Shown: one piece after another, positions 8,345 through 18,611 of the stretch
How the letters are laid out: every line of letters starts with the position of its first letter
How positions within the stretch are numbered: the first letter of the stretch is position 1
DNA from: Thiodiazotropha sp040506975
GTDB lineage: Bacteria > Pseudomonadota > Gammaproteobacteria > Chromatiales > Chromatiaceae
Length of the DNA: 64,000 nucleotides
Direction: 5' to 3'
Assembly (NCBI GenBank): GCA_965211775.1
Contig: OZ242974.1
Location: 3,472,001-3,536,000 of the forward strand
Translations under genes and position numbers: made by a program
The notes under the pieces: model-generated
Databases searched by the model: none
What the model saw: the letters and a program-made list of their open reading frames with translations, nothing else
Told to the model about the DNA's origin: nothing

Positions 8345-8890
8345 TCAGATCCCCAGCATGCGCTTGAGGCTCCGGTCATGGTCAAAAAAGTGGTGTTTCA
8401 GGGCCGCCAGGGTGTGCAACAGGCTGAGCAACACGATGCCCCAGGCAAGATAGAGGTGGATCTTGCCGGCGATGTCCTCCTGTCCGTCGATGCCGCTCAG
8501 GGTTGCCGGAATCTCGAACCAGTCAAATACCTCCAGCGAACGGCCATCCGCGGTGGTAATCAGATAGCCGCTGATCATGACGATGAGTATCAGCAGATAG
8601 AACAGCCAGTGCACCAGGGAGGCTGCCCATCGTTCATAGGGTTTATGGGTGGGCAGATGGCCGGGACGCGGCGTGATGAAGCGCCATGCAAGGCGTATCA
8701 AGAATACGAAGAAGAGCATCACGCCGATGCCTTTATGCCACCAGGGTCCAAGCTGATACCAGGGATCGTAGTAGCCAAGATCGCGCATCCACAAGCCCAG
8801 ACCGAACAGGCCGTAGACCGTCAGGGCCACCAGCCAGTGCAGCAGAATGGCAACCAGGCCGTAATTCTCCCTGTCATTGGCCAGGCGCAT
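8345..8890 (-). CDS. Cytochrome b561 family membrane protein
   Basis: A 181-aa protein with four membrane segments and paired histidines expected to bind two b hemes: LLHWLVAL in helix 1, WWHKGIGV in helix 2, LVHWLFYLLILIVMISGYL in helix 3 and KIHLYLAWGIVLLSLLHTLAALKHHF in helix 4. Bacterial cytochrome b561 passes electrons between the quinone pool and partners such as superoxide. Its ATG overlaps the pirin stop codon (TGATG), indicating translational coupling. It sits between pirin and wrbA. Confidence 0.9.
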   Translation of the reverse strand: MRLANDRENYGLVAILLHWLVALTVYGLFGLGLWMRDLGYYDPWYQLGPWWHKGIGVMLFFVFLIRLAWRFITPRPGHLPTHKPYERWAASLVHWLFYLLILIVMISGYLITTADGRSLEVFDWFEIPATLSGIDGQEDIAGKIHLYLAWGIVLLSLLHTLAALKHHFFDHDRSLKRMLGI

Positions 8891-9735
8891 CAGAAACGCC
8901 CCTCCTGGTAGTCGTTGAAGGCCTGCTGCAGCTCCGCTTCGCTGTTCATGACGAAGGGGCCGCGCCGGGCGATGGGTTCGTGCAGCGGCTGGCCTGCCAC
9001 CAGCAGTAAACGACTCCTCTCCTGCGCGGTAATTCCAACACTATCGCCCTGACCCAGTACCGCCAGGCTATTTACCTCCAGTTCAATTCCATCGATTGAA
9101 ACCGTCCCTTCGATGAGGTAGACAAAGCCATTATAGTTTTCCGGCAAGGGCTCTTCGAAGCGGGTACCGGAAGGCAGTGAGATATCGTAAAAAAGAGCCG
9201 GTGTCACCAATTCACTCACCGGTCCTCTCGTCTGCCGGGATGTCTGCCCGGCCACCACGCGCACCTCGACACCATCACTCCGCGCCTCCAGCGGTATCGC
9301 CTGGCGATCGAACTCCTGATAGCGTGGATCGATCATCTTCTCTCCGGCCGGCAGATTGACCCAGAGCTGGAAACCGGACAACAGGCCATCCTGCTGTTGC
9401 GGCATCTCGGAGTGAATCACACCCCGCCCGGCGGTCATCCATTGCACACCCCCCGTCTCGAGAAGACCGGTATGACCAGCATTGTCACGGTGCTCCACCC
9501 GGCCGGCCAAAAGATAGGTCACCGTCTCGAAGCCCCTGTGAGGATGGGGAGGAAAACCGCCGATATAGTCATCGGGATCGTCGGACACAAAGTGGTCCAG
9601 GAGCAAGAATGGATCGAACTGGGGCAACTGCGGTCCGCCGATAACCCGGGTCAGGCGCACGCCGGCGCCATCGGAAGTCTCCTGACCGACAACGACTTGC
9701 TTAATCCCCCGTCTGTTGTTAACAAGCTGTTCCAT
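8890..9735 (-). CDS. Pirin family protein
   Basis: A 281-aa bicupin. The N-terminal cupin has the metal-binding pattern of pirins: FPPHPHRGFETVTYLLAGRVEHRDNAGH, with His residues and the Glu that follows GVIHSEMPQ. The C-terminal cupin carries the insertion and the PFVMN tail. Some pirins have quercetinase activity, others act as redox-sensing cofactors. GAGGAGG precedes the ATG. It heads the operon with cytochrome b561 and wrbA and is divergent from a LysR gene, suggesting that this regulator controls it. Confidence 0.92.
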   Translation of the reverse strand: MEQLVNNRRGIKQVVVGQETSDGAGVRLTRVIGGPQLPQFDPFLLLDHFVSDDPDDYIGGFPPHPHRGFETVTYLLAGRVEHRDNAGHTGLLETGGVQWMTAGRGVIHSEMPQQQDGLLSGFQLWVNLPAGEKMIDPRYQEFDRQAIPLEARSDGVEVRVVAGQTSRQTRGPVSELVTPALFYDISLPSGTRFEEPLPENYNGFVYLIEGTVSIDGIELEVNSLAVLGQGDSVGITAQERSRLLLVAGQPLHEPIARRGPFVMNSEAELQQAFNDYQEGRF

Positions 9736-9872
9736 GACAGCCTCCTCGCAAAAAATGCATAGTGTTTTAATCAGTTATTAGCCAGTTTAGGTTGTCAATT
9801 ACGAAGATAAAGACCACAATTCAGGAAACACTGTTGCATAATTTGGAACAATGGACCGATTAGAGTGCTTAG

Positions 9873-11440
9873 CCCCAATATTTCACGCATTAAAAAGGCA
9901 AAATCCTGATACTTCGATATAATTCAGTTGCTTACACTGTAATCGAAAGGATTTTGCCTGTGACAAACTGTACCCAGACTGCCTTTGATTTTCCAGCCCT
10001 AAAACGCCGTAAGGTTCAAGCCGAGTTTTCCGGTGGCGATATCACCTCGGACGGCGGCGTGTTGCTGCTGCGTGAGATCGACAGGCGTCTGGGATTGCTC
10101 GAGGCGGTTGATGCGGTCATCCCCGACCCGCGAGATCCCCGCTATATTGAACACAGCCAGTTGAGCCTGTTGCGCCAGCGAGTCTATGGGCTCTGCCTGG
10201 GTTATGAAGATCTGAACGACCATCAGACACTACGCACCGACCCGGCCCTACAGAGCTCGATCGAACGCGAGGAGGTACTGGGCAGCCAGTCGACACTTTG
10301 TCGGCTGGAGAACCGGGTCGATCGCCGGGTTGCCGTTGATGTCCACAACCTACTGCTCGAGCAGTTCATTGCCTCATATAATGCACCACCCGATGAGCTG
10401 ATCCTGGATTTCGACGCCACGGATGATCCGGTGCATGGCCGCCAGGAAGGCCGCTTCTTTCACGGCTACTACGATCACTACTGCTTCCTGCCCCTGTATG
10501 TCTTTTGTGGCGATCAACTGCTGGTGAGTTATCTGCGGCCCAGCCGGATCGATGCGCCCAAGCATGCCTGGGCGATTCTGGCGCTGTTGGTCAAACGCCT
10601 GCGCCGGGCTTGGCCTGAAGTGCGTATCATCTTTCGGGGCGATAGCGGCTTTTGCCGTCACCACATGCTCAGCTGGTGCGAGCGCAACGCTGTGGGCTAT
10701 ATCGTGGGCATCGCCAAGAATGACGCCTTGCTGCGGTGTATCCGTGAGCCCATGCAGTGGGTTGAGGAACTGGCGAAGCGAACCGGCATGAAGATGCGGG
10801 AATTCTTTCAGTTTCACTATGCCGCCAGCACCTGGAAGACGCGTCGCAAGGTGATCGCCAAACTGGAGGTCACCGACAAGGGGCCAAATCCACGCTTCAT
10901 CGTCACCAACCTGGCCGGCGACAAACAGCGCCTTTACGATGACCTCTACTGCGCCCGTGGTGACATGGAGAACCGAATCAAGGAGCAGCAACTGGGGCTG
11001 TTCGCCGATCGCACCAGCGCGCATTACTGGTGGGCCAATCAGTTTCGTCTACTGCTGTCCAGTCTGGCCTATGTGCTGATGGAGGCCATCCGGCGCCTCG
11101 CGCTGAAGGGCACGGAACTGGCGCGTGCACAGATGACCACGATCCGGCTCAAACTGTTCAAGATCGGGGCGGTCATCATTCGCAACACGCGACGGATCCG
11201 CTTCCTGCTCTCCAGCACCTATCCCTATCAGGCGCTGTTTTTCCAGGTGGCGGCACGACTCAAGCCGGGATAGCCCGGCAGAGTGCTGCCCCGGCACGTT
11301 GATCAACAATGGGGGTAAGGGGGAGTCTGCCCGGAGGGTGGAAAATCAGGGCTTGATAGAGGTTTGGTTCCCAGTGAGGGCAAACCATCCAAGCTTGGCC
11401 ATATCACCGGCTAAATTTAAAAACGGATGAAACATGCGGG
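9873..11440 (+). mobile_element. IS1380-type element, copy 1 (1568 bp), in lysR
   Basis: The left end is CCCCAATATTTCACGC and the right end, reverse-complemented, is CCCGCATGTTTCATCC, an imperfect inverted repeat. It is flanked by TTAG on both sides (9869-9872 and 11441-11444). About 165 bp of non-coding sequence follow the transposase inside the element. Confidence 0.95.
9954..11273 (+). CDS. IS1380 family DDE transposase, copy 1
   Basis: A 439-aa transposase of the IS1380 family. Acidic catalytic candidates are in LDFDATDDPVHG (about 152-158), FRGDSGF (D230) and the C-terminal ARGDMENRIKEQQ (E339), which also carries the Y/R-x-x-E spacing typical of DDE enzymes. TTG at 9954 is only two bases from the AAAGGA site; the GTG at 9960 has a normal spacing of eight and is the more likely start. 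A 216-aa open frame on the opposite strand is a shadow seen in all copies. Confidence 0.95.
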   Translation: MPVTNCTQTAFDFPALKRRKVQAEFSGGDITSDGGVLLLREIDRRLGLLEAVDAVIPDPRDPRYIEHSQLSLLRQRVYGLCLGYEDLNDHQTLRTDPALQSSIEREEVLGSQSTLCRLENRVDRRVAVDVHNLLLEQFIASYNAPPDELILDFDATDDPVHGRQEGRFFHGYYDHYCFLPLYVFCGDQLLVSYLRPSRIDAPKHAWAILALLVKRLRRAWPEVRIIFRGDSGFCRHHMLSWCERNAVGYIVGIAKNDALLRCIREPMQWVEELAKRTGMKMREFFQFHYAASTWKTRRKVIAKLEVTDKGPNPRFIVTNLAGDKQRLYDDLYCARGDMENRIKEQQLGLFADRTSAHYWWANQFRLLLSSLAYVLMEAIRRLALKGTELARAQMTTIRLKLFKIGAVIIRNTRRIRFLLSSTYPYQALFFQVAARLKPG

Positions 11441-12862
11441 TTAGAGAGCTTCGTCGCCGTGGTCGAGTCGGGTCAGTTCAGCGCGGCCGCGGAACGCTTA
11501 GGATTAGGTAAATCGGTCATCAGCCGACGGGTTTCGGAGCTCGAGGAGTATCTGGGCGCCCTACTGATCCAGCGCACCACACGCCGTCTATCCCTCACGG
11601 ATGCCGGCCGCACCTTCTACCCAAGGGCGATTCAGTTGCTGGAAGATCTGGCGGATGCGGAGCAGTCTGTCTCCAGCGCACAGCACGCCTTGAGTGGCCG
11701 AATCCGCCTGGCCGCCCCACTCTCTTTCGGCCTGATGCATCTGGCGCCCGCGCTCAACAGCTTCATGAGCAGGCACCCCGGGGTAATACTGGATATGGAT
11801 TTCAACGACAGCCAGGTCGACCTGATCCAGGAGGGTGTCGACCTGGCACTGCGTATCGGTCAGCTTGAGGACTCCACCATGGTCGCCCTGCCCCTGGCGC
11901 CGATCCGCACGATACTCTGCGCCAGTCCGGGTTATCTCGCCCGCTACGGTACTCCGGAGACACCGCAAGCACTGACCGGTCATCAGTGCCTCTGTTATTC
12001 AAATCTGCCGGAACCGCAAAAATGGCACTTTGTCGACCGTAAAGGTGTGGCACACACCGTGCGTGTGGAAAACAGAATGCTGGCCAACAACGGCCAGATC
12101 ATCCTCGAGGCCGCCGCATCGGGACACGGTATCTGCCTCTCCCCCACCTTCATTGCCTACCGGACCATCCTCGAGGGCCGCCTGGTTCCGGTCCTGGCGG
12201 ACTACGAACTCCCCACGGCGACCGCCTACGCCATCTACCCGAACCGTCGTTTCATACCCCAGCGGGTCAGGGTTCTGGCTGAATATTTTCGTGAACTGTT
12301 TGGCGAGCGGCCCTATTGGGATGAAGGATTAATCTAGATTTCCGGATGGTACAAACCGGGTATTGCGCCATTATCACCCGCATAGAGCAGCACGGATTCG
12401 TTGTTGAATTCTCCCGGAAGCCTGACTTTGTACCACTGCACCCCGCCATCCCGTGTAAAAAACAGACTCTTGCCGACAACCGGGCCCCAGTAGACACGCG
12501 GTGAGCCGGAGGATGAGTCCTCATACACTTCCTGACAGCGCGTCAGCGCCATCATCACATCCTTGTCTTCAGGAGACTTACCGATATAGACCACGTTTTC
12601 AACTCTTCCCTCCCAGACAGGCAGTGATTCACAGGCCTGATCAAAGGGTGCATTCATGGCGTGCGACCAAGTCATACCGCCATCTGAGGAGAGATGGAAA
12701 GCTAAGCCATTATGATAATCAGCAAGTGACTCGGAACGCAGATCCACCCAACCGAGTAACCGCTCATCCCCTAGGTATTCAAAGTGCTGGATACAATAAG
12801 TAACCTTATTGTCAGGATCATTCGGATCGCCGCATTCAGAGGAAAAGTCTGTCAACGGATAA

Positions 12863-13890
12863 CCTGATTACCCCTAAACCTCAGCCATTCTCAAGAGGCG
12901 ATATGGCATAGGTGGAGTGCGAAGAGCGGCAAAAAGCAATCGTTCAATCATGGCGGGTAAATCGAAACGGCGGTTAAACCGATATTCGAACTCAGCAAGA
13001 TAACGCGACACATGTTTATCTCGAATCGCATGAAAAGTACCCAACAGACTGTTTTTGACATTACCCAACATCGCGTTTACCCATTTGAAGCACGAATACT
13101 GGACACTTTGGCGCCCACCACCCGTCACCATGGGGTTATGATGGCAATCAGCGGTTGTCACGCCACTAAAGCACCAAAGCCCATCGGTAAAGACTTCGCT
13201 GCCAGGCATCAAGCAGGAGCGGGCGTAGCGGGCGATTTCACGTTTGCGGAAGCCCCTTACACGACGCAGTTGAATTTTCATGGGCCTGCCGTCCCGCGTC
13301 GTCTCAACAGCAGCTACGAAAGGGATTTTGTTGCGCGACCCACGACCACGCTTACCGGCTTGCTCGCCTCCGAGATAAGCATCATCCAATTCGATGCGAC
13401 CGGCCAGTTTTTTCCACGCTCACGTTCCATCATCACCTGCATCAACTTATGCTTGAGTCGCCAGGCCGTATTGTAGTTCACCCCGATTTCGCGGGAAAGT
13501 TGCAGCGCCGAGATACTTTTCTTGCGTTGGGTCAACAGATAGATCGCAAGAAACCACGTTCTCAGCGGCAGCTTGGTGCCATGGAAGATGCTGCCGGCGG
13601 TCAGGGAAGTCTGATGATGGCACTTGTGACATTGATATATCTGACGCTTTTTGAGTTCACAGCCTGTTGTGTTGCCGCACTCAGGGCAGACATAGCCCGT
13701 CGGCCAGCGCAAATCATACAATGCCTGTCGACACTGATCCTCGGTCCCATATTGTTCCAGAAAATCGTGCAAACCAAGACCTTTTTGAAATTGAATAGTA
13801 TTTCTCGGCATGATGAAATCCTCTTTTATTCAGTAGGTTCCATTATGCTTGCACCACAGGCTCAATAGCTGAGCCTCATGAGTAATCAGG
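12863..13890 (-). mobile_element. IS1595-type element, copy B (1028 bp), defective
   Basis: Same ends as the other copies, flanked by ACGGATAA (12855-12862 and 13891-13898). It is one base shorter than the others: a T run of seven in the siblings is six here (13408-13413). It lies in the 3' third of the phospholipase-like gene, in the same direction. Confidence 0.95.
12874..13811 (-). pseudogene. IS1595 family transposase, copy B, frameshifted
   Basis: The N-terminal 130 or so residues read from 13811 until the six-T run at 13408-13413. There a one-base loss shifts the frame and adds an unrelated tail ending near 13314. The catalytic half continues in the other frame from about 13389 (DDAYLGGEQAGKRG onwards) to 12874. 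The zinc ribbon and catalytic domain are thus on separate frames. Unless slippage restores the frame, this copy cannot make transposase itself but could be moved by its siblings. Confidence 0.93.
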
Positions 13891-15905
13891 ACGGATAATA
13901 ACTGGCGCCCCCATCGTCAGTTCGAACCATGATTGAGTCAAATGGAAAGTCACCACCTTCCCGTCCCCCGGGCGGATCGCCCTCAAGGTACCCGGCAAAA
14001 CCAAAAGATGAGCTACCCAGGTAGTCTAGCTCCGGCAATCCCCCGGTACCCAGCCCCGGGGCGCCTATCCAGCTTCCCGGTGCACCTAAGGCATTGGATT
14101 GATAAAGCTGAAACGAGCGTGGTTCACCTCGCTCTTCCGGATGCTGAATCCTAATCCCCGCCAAACTTTGCTCACCTGTATAGACAATGCTTTCATAGAC
14201 CGAGAAAACATCCGAACCAAGCGCTGCGCCGATGAGTAACGGCTGCCAAGTAAAATCGACAAGCTCCCATGTTTGACCATAGTCCGTACTACGCGCCATA
14301 CTGTTCTCTGATCTGCCTGTCATGATATTCCCTTCATCATCCATATAATCGATATAGCTGAAGTGAACGAGCAGCTCACCTTCACCCAGATTGATCGCGT
14401 TGTGGACCAGTACGCGATTGCCTGTAAACAGGGTCGTATCACTAACGGGCTTGTAAAATGCACCCTTGTAATCCCAGCTAAAGCCCATGTCGTAAGAAGC
14501 GGAGACTGTGATGATATTGGGGACGGGCGACTCCCCTTCAACACCATCAACGGAAAAGGCCAAAAGCGGATCCGGATAAAACTCCTTAACTACGATACCC
14601 CGCTCTTCACCGACAATACCGTCAAAGATCAAGGTCATCGGTTTAGTCCGATCCCACTGACTGATCGGTATTTGATATGACAGATACTTGTCTTCCTGAT
14701 CACGCAATACATCTGCTTGGCCAAGCGCCACTTCGTCCCGGTCATGCGGTGCCGCAGACCGTCGTTCACCTTGCAGTGTCTCGTAATAAAGGCTGAAGCG
14801 GCCATCACTGAAGTTGAAGGGGGCATTGCCGGGTGTATGCTCACTCGATGCATTGACGATAGTGACACCAAGGCTATCAGTTGTCGTAGAACCGGTATTA
14901 TATACCCTGGCGCCTGTGACCTTCATTTGACCGCGAAAGAAATAGTTGACCAGACCGGCACTGTAGGCCACGGCGCGGGGAATAAGAAAGGACCTGGCTG
15001 TCGCATGCGTTGTCGGATTTAACTCCAGCGTATTCTCGGGATGCGGCAGGAATTCATAGGTTTGCAAATCGTGATGGAATATTGAGAGTGCTGCTGCTTT
15101 GTCATTATAACCTGAGCCGACAGAACTGAATTGATCGGTTACCTGATTACCTACATACCACATAACGCCCAAGTCACCATCTATTGGGCTACTGACCACA
15201 TGATTGTAAGTGATACTATCCGGAATTGGATTTTCATAATAAAAACTGGGAAAGAGGTTGATTTGATCCACTGGCAACAGAGGATTATAGCCATAGATAA
15301 AGTTGGTATCCTGGCTGACGAAGTTCCAATTGGAGAACTCCGACATGCCGATGCCCTGCCACTGGCCGCCGGTTCTCCAGAAATCCCTGGCTTTTCTGAA
15401 TAGATTCAAATCCAGGTCTGGATACCCCACCAATGGCAGTGATCCATAGAAATCCTCAGTGTTGCTTTCATACTCACTGGGATCATGGAACAGCCACGCA
15501 CCGCAGCGGAATCTAGGGTCCTGATGGGCGTCACAATGGGCATCGTTGCGCACATGGGCGGGCTGCGCCATGTCCTGGAGGTGATGCACCGCATGGCCCA
15601 TGGCGAGGAAGAGTTTCTGCTCGTTTTCACTGCGCTGCGCCCAGCTGAGTGAACCTTTCGCTGCCAGGAAATACCCCACGGCGTCCCAGAGAGAATAGTC
15701 CTGCTCGGCGAAATCGTGCCGCGGTCCGTTTATATCCGGTTTATCCTCGAGCGCCCAGTCCGGAGATTTTTGAACGGGGATTGGTAAAGGATTCATCGGC
15801 ATGTCATTGACAGGATCATAAAAATGATTTAATGAACGTATTCCTCGGTCCTCAAGTGCGGCGCCACAGTAGAAGTGCCTAATGTTCGCATCTCTTATAA
15901 CACTA

Positions 15906-16934
15906 CCTGATTACTCATGAGGCTCAGCTATTGAGCCTGTGGTGCAAGCATAATGGAACCTACTGAATAAAAGAGGATTTCATCATGCCGAGAAATACTA
16001 TTCAATTTCAAAAAGGTCTTGGTTTGCACGATTCTCTGGAACAATATGGGACCGAGGATCAGTGTCGACAGGCATTGTATGATTTGCGCTGGCCGACGGG
16101 CTATGTCTGCCCTGAGTGCGGCAACACAACAGGCTGTGAACTCAAAAAGCGTCAGATATATCAATGTCACAAGTGCCATCATCAGACCTCCCTGACCGCC
16201 GGCAGCATCTTCCATGGCACCAAGCTGCCGCTGAGAACGTGGTTTCTTGCGATCTATCTGTTGACCCAACGCAAGAAAAGTATCTCGGCGCTGCAACTTT
16301 CCCGCGAAATCGGGGTGAACTACAATACGGCCTGGCGACTCAAGCATAAGTTGATGCAGGTGATGATGGAACGTGAGCGTGGAAAAAAACTGGCCGGTCG
16401 CATCGAATTGGATGATGCTTATCTCGGAGGCGAGCAAGCCGGTAAGCGTGGTCGTGGGTCGCGCAACAAAATCCCTTTCGTAGCTGCTGTTGAGACGACG
16501 CGGGACGGCAGGCCCATGAAAATTCAACTGCGTCGTGTAAGGGGCTTCCGCAAACGTGAAATCGCCCGCTACGCCCGCTCCTGCTTGATGCCTGGCAGCG
16601 AAGTCTTTACCGATGGGCTTTGGTGCTTTAGTGGCGTGACAACCGCTGATTGCCATCATAACCCCATGGTGACGGGTGGTGGGCGCCAAAGTGTCCAGTA
16701 TTCGTGCTTCAAATGGGTAAACACGATGTTGGGTAATGTCAAAAACAGTCTGTTGGGTACTTTTCATGCGATTCGAGATAAACATGTGTCGCGTTATCTT
16801 ACTGAGTTCGAATATCGGTTTAACCGCCGTTTCGATTTACCCGCCATGATTGAACGATTGCTTTTTGCCGCTCTTCGCACTCCACCTATGCCATATCGCC
16901 TCTTGAGAATGGCTGAGGTTTAGGGGTAATCAGG
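15906..16934 (+). mobile_element. IS1595-type element, copy C (1029 bp)
   Basis: Flanked by TAACACTA (15898-15905 and 16935-16942). It lies in the 5' part of the phospholipase-like gene, in the opposite direction to it. Confidence 0.95.
15985..16923 (+). CDS. IS1595 family transposase, copy C
   Basis: Full-length 312-aa transposase with all motifs of copy A. It differs by Ser for Phe at position 17 (LHDSLEQ) and Thr for Ala in RYLTEFEY. Probably active. Confidence 0.95.
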   Translation: MPRNTIQFQKGLGLHDSLEQYGTEDQCRQALYDLRWPTGYVCPECGNTTGCELKKRQIYQCHKCHHQTSLTAGSIFHGTKLPLRTWFLAIYLLTQRKKSISALQLSREIGVNYNTAWRLKHKLMQVMMERERGKKLAGRIELDDAYLGGEQAGKRGRGSRNKIPFVAAVETTRDGRPMKIQLRRVRGFRKREIARYARSCLMPGSEVFTDGLWCFSGVTTADCHHNPMVTGGGRQSVQYSCFKWVNTMLGNVKNSLLGTFHAIRDKHVSRYLTEFEYRFNRRFDLPAMIERLLFAALRTPPMPYRLLRMAEV

Positions 16935-17455
16935 TAACACTATTACACTGATCCTCCCCTCTTTTAGTGATAGTCAATAAACTATTGACATCTTCAGGGA
17001 TGACCGTATTGAATCCCATCCCTGCCATCAGTTCCTCATTCATCAGCACAGTACGCGACACCACATGGTTTGTAATCGCCTTATGGCTCATCCCTTTGTA
17101 TGCAAAAACGATGCATGGATGAACCATAATAGCCATCATCATGCCCAATAGTCCTTTATTCCATTTCATTCTTATACTCCATTAAGAACCCTACGGGATC
17201 AGGGTGGCACTTCTCGGGATCAATAAATAAGTTCTCAACCAAATAGTTCACCAAAGGCATGTTTGCTGTAGCATGTTCGTCATATTTTTTTTCCCTTTCT
17301 TTAATTCTATGCCCAGTCGCCATCACCATTCTCGGTATTCGCAACCAGTGGCATTTCGAGAAAGGCATACCTTGATAGTCGGTCACAATACGGACATTCT
17401 TTGACTTTTTAATTTTCTCCAATTCTTTCTCGGATAGGCCAGAAGTTGGCTCTAG

Positions 17456-18611
17456 GGAAGCTCTGAACAATTGATGCCTTTCAACCTTGATCCATCATTT
17501 TTTACTCAAAACACCCGTAAAACATGACAGTCTTCCTGTTTGCCCGCCTGGTTGCTGCCTGTTACCAGCATCCAGGCGCACCTTGCCTGTCATTGCGCCA
17601 GTAATGGCCGCTTTGCCAGCACCAGATTCACTAAAGCACATTTGGTGAATACGCAGTGCGCATTCTTTTCCAACCCGCGGTAACGCACCTTGGTGAAACC
17701 GAACTGGCGCTTCATTACACCAAAGACATGCTCGACTCTGGCGCGGGTCTTTGACTTGTGCCGGTTGGCTGATTGTTCCGCTTCGCTCAACTGGCGGTTA
17801 CGGCAGCCTTTTTTCTGCGTAAAGTCTTTTGCCTGAGGAGCGTGTTCTTTTAGTTGTTCTCGCTGACCTGCATAGGCAGAATCTCCCCAGAGACGGGTTT
17901 CCTCGCCGTGCAGTAGATCCCCCAGCATCTGTGAATCATGCACATTGGCAGGGGTCACGGCGATCGAGTGAATCAGCTTGGTACGGCTGTCTACGCCAAT
18001 GTGCGCCTTCATGCCAAAGTACCACTGGTTGCCTTTCTTGGTCTGATGCATGTCCGGGTCTCGCTGCTTCTCTTTGTTCTTGGTCGAACTCGGTGCATTG
18101 ATAATGGTGGCATCCACTATGGTGCCCCGACTCACTTTCATACCGTTTTCCGCCAGATAGACGTTGACAAGGCGAAACAGCTCATCGCCCAAGTTGTTCC
18201 GCTCCATCAGGTGGCGAAACTTGCAGATCGTCGTTTCGTCAGGGACCGGCTCTGCACCCAAGTCTATCCCTACAAACAGACGCATGGCTCTTGAGTCGTA
18301 AAGCGCCTCTTCCGCAGCCGGATCGGAAAGCTCAAACCAATGCTGCAGAAAATGGATGCGCAGCATGCGCTCTAGCCCAATGGGCTTTCTGCCGGCTTTC
18401 AGCGGTTTTGGGTAGTAAGGGGCGATTGCCTCGCACATCTCGTTCCAGGGAATGATCTCGTCCATTTCATCAAGAAACTGCTCTTTGCGGGTCTTCTTGC
18501 GGTATTTTTAGAAGCCACTGGCTTCTAGGCTGTGTTGTTTCATCGCGCTTTTTTGGGGCTGGTGATCAATGTATCGATATTATACGATTCTTGGAATTAA
18601 TCAGAGATGCC
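17456..18611 (-). mobile_element. IS5-type element, copy 1 (1156 bp), in lipoprotein A
   Basis: The ends are GGAAGCTCTGAACAATTG at the 3' side of the transposase and GGCATCTCTGATTAATTCC at the 5' side, an imperfect inverted repeat. It is flanked by CTAG (17452-17455 and 18612-18615), the YTAR target typical of the IS5 subgroup. Copy 2 at 25101-26256 has identical length. Confidence 0.94.
17590..18543 (-). CDS. IS5 family transposase, copy 1, with in-frame TAA at codon 12
   Basis: From ATG at 18543 the frame reads MKQHSLEASGF, then TAA (18510-18508), then KYRKKTRKEQFLDEMDEIIPW and on to a full IS5-type transposase ending at 17590. IS5 family proteins normally read through this N-terminal stretch without a stop. 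The next start is the ATG of MDEIIPW (18465), which gives 291 aa and has no evident ribosome binding site. The DDE domain is complete: GTIVDATIINAPSSTKNK, GDSAYAG, and RARVEHVFGVMKRQFGF with the catalytic Glu. The copy at 25169 has the same stop. Activity therefore depends on internal initiation or read-through. Confidence 0.9.

Larger units (their letters stand above)
9851..12337 (+). pseudogene. LysR family regulator, split after codon 7 by IS1380
   Basis: The N-terminus ATGGACCGATTAGAGTGCTTAG (9851-9872) and the body from 11445 join across an IS1380 element once one TTAG duplication is removed. The rebuilt frame reads MDRLECLESFVAVVESGQFSAAAERLG and runs to 304 aa. It has the LysR winged helix-turn-helix (VVESGQFSAAAERLGLGKSVISRRVSELEEYLG) and a substrate-binding domain. 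The present body starts at a downstream codon (11459) and lacks the first DNA-binding helix, so it is probably non-functional. It is divergent from the pirin operon with about 115 bp between starts. Its stop TAG overlaps the stop of the convergent phospholipase-like gene in a shared CTAG at 12334-12337. Confidence 0.93.
12334..17169 (-). pseudogene. Secreted zinc phospholipase C-like / Asp-box beta-propeller protein, broken by two IS1595 elements
   Basis: Three pieces (17169-16935, 15897-13891, 12854-12334) join exactly in frame when one copy of each 8-bp duplication (TAACACTA; ACGGATAA) is removed, giving 920 aa. The protein starts with a signal peptide (MKWNKGLLGMMMAIMVHPCIVFA), then YKGMSHKAITNHVVSRT and FLAMGHAVHHLQDMAQPAHVRND, the His/Asp pattern of zinc-dependent phospholipase C/P1 nuclease folds. 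The C-terminal half carries Asp-box motifs (STDYGQTW, SSDGGMTW, TRDGGVQW), suggesting a sialidase-like propeller. Its ATG overlaps the end of the upstream lipoprotein gene by 14 bp, so it was the last gene of that operon. The pieces are still nearly free of other damage. Enzymatic function is inferred. Confidence 0.88.

Noticed and set aside
10374..11024. 216-aa frame antisense to the IS1380 transposase, present in three copies
   Set aside because: Same reasoning; the sense strand has full DDE motifs.
17156..17470. Separate 104-aa gene starting MFRASLEP
   Set aside because: The first five to six codons belong to the IS5 end; the rest is the C-terminus of lipoprotein A.
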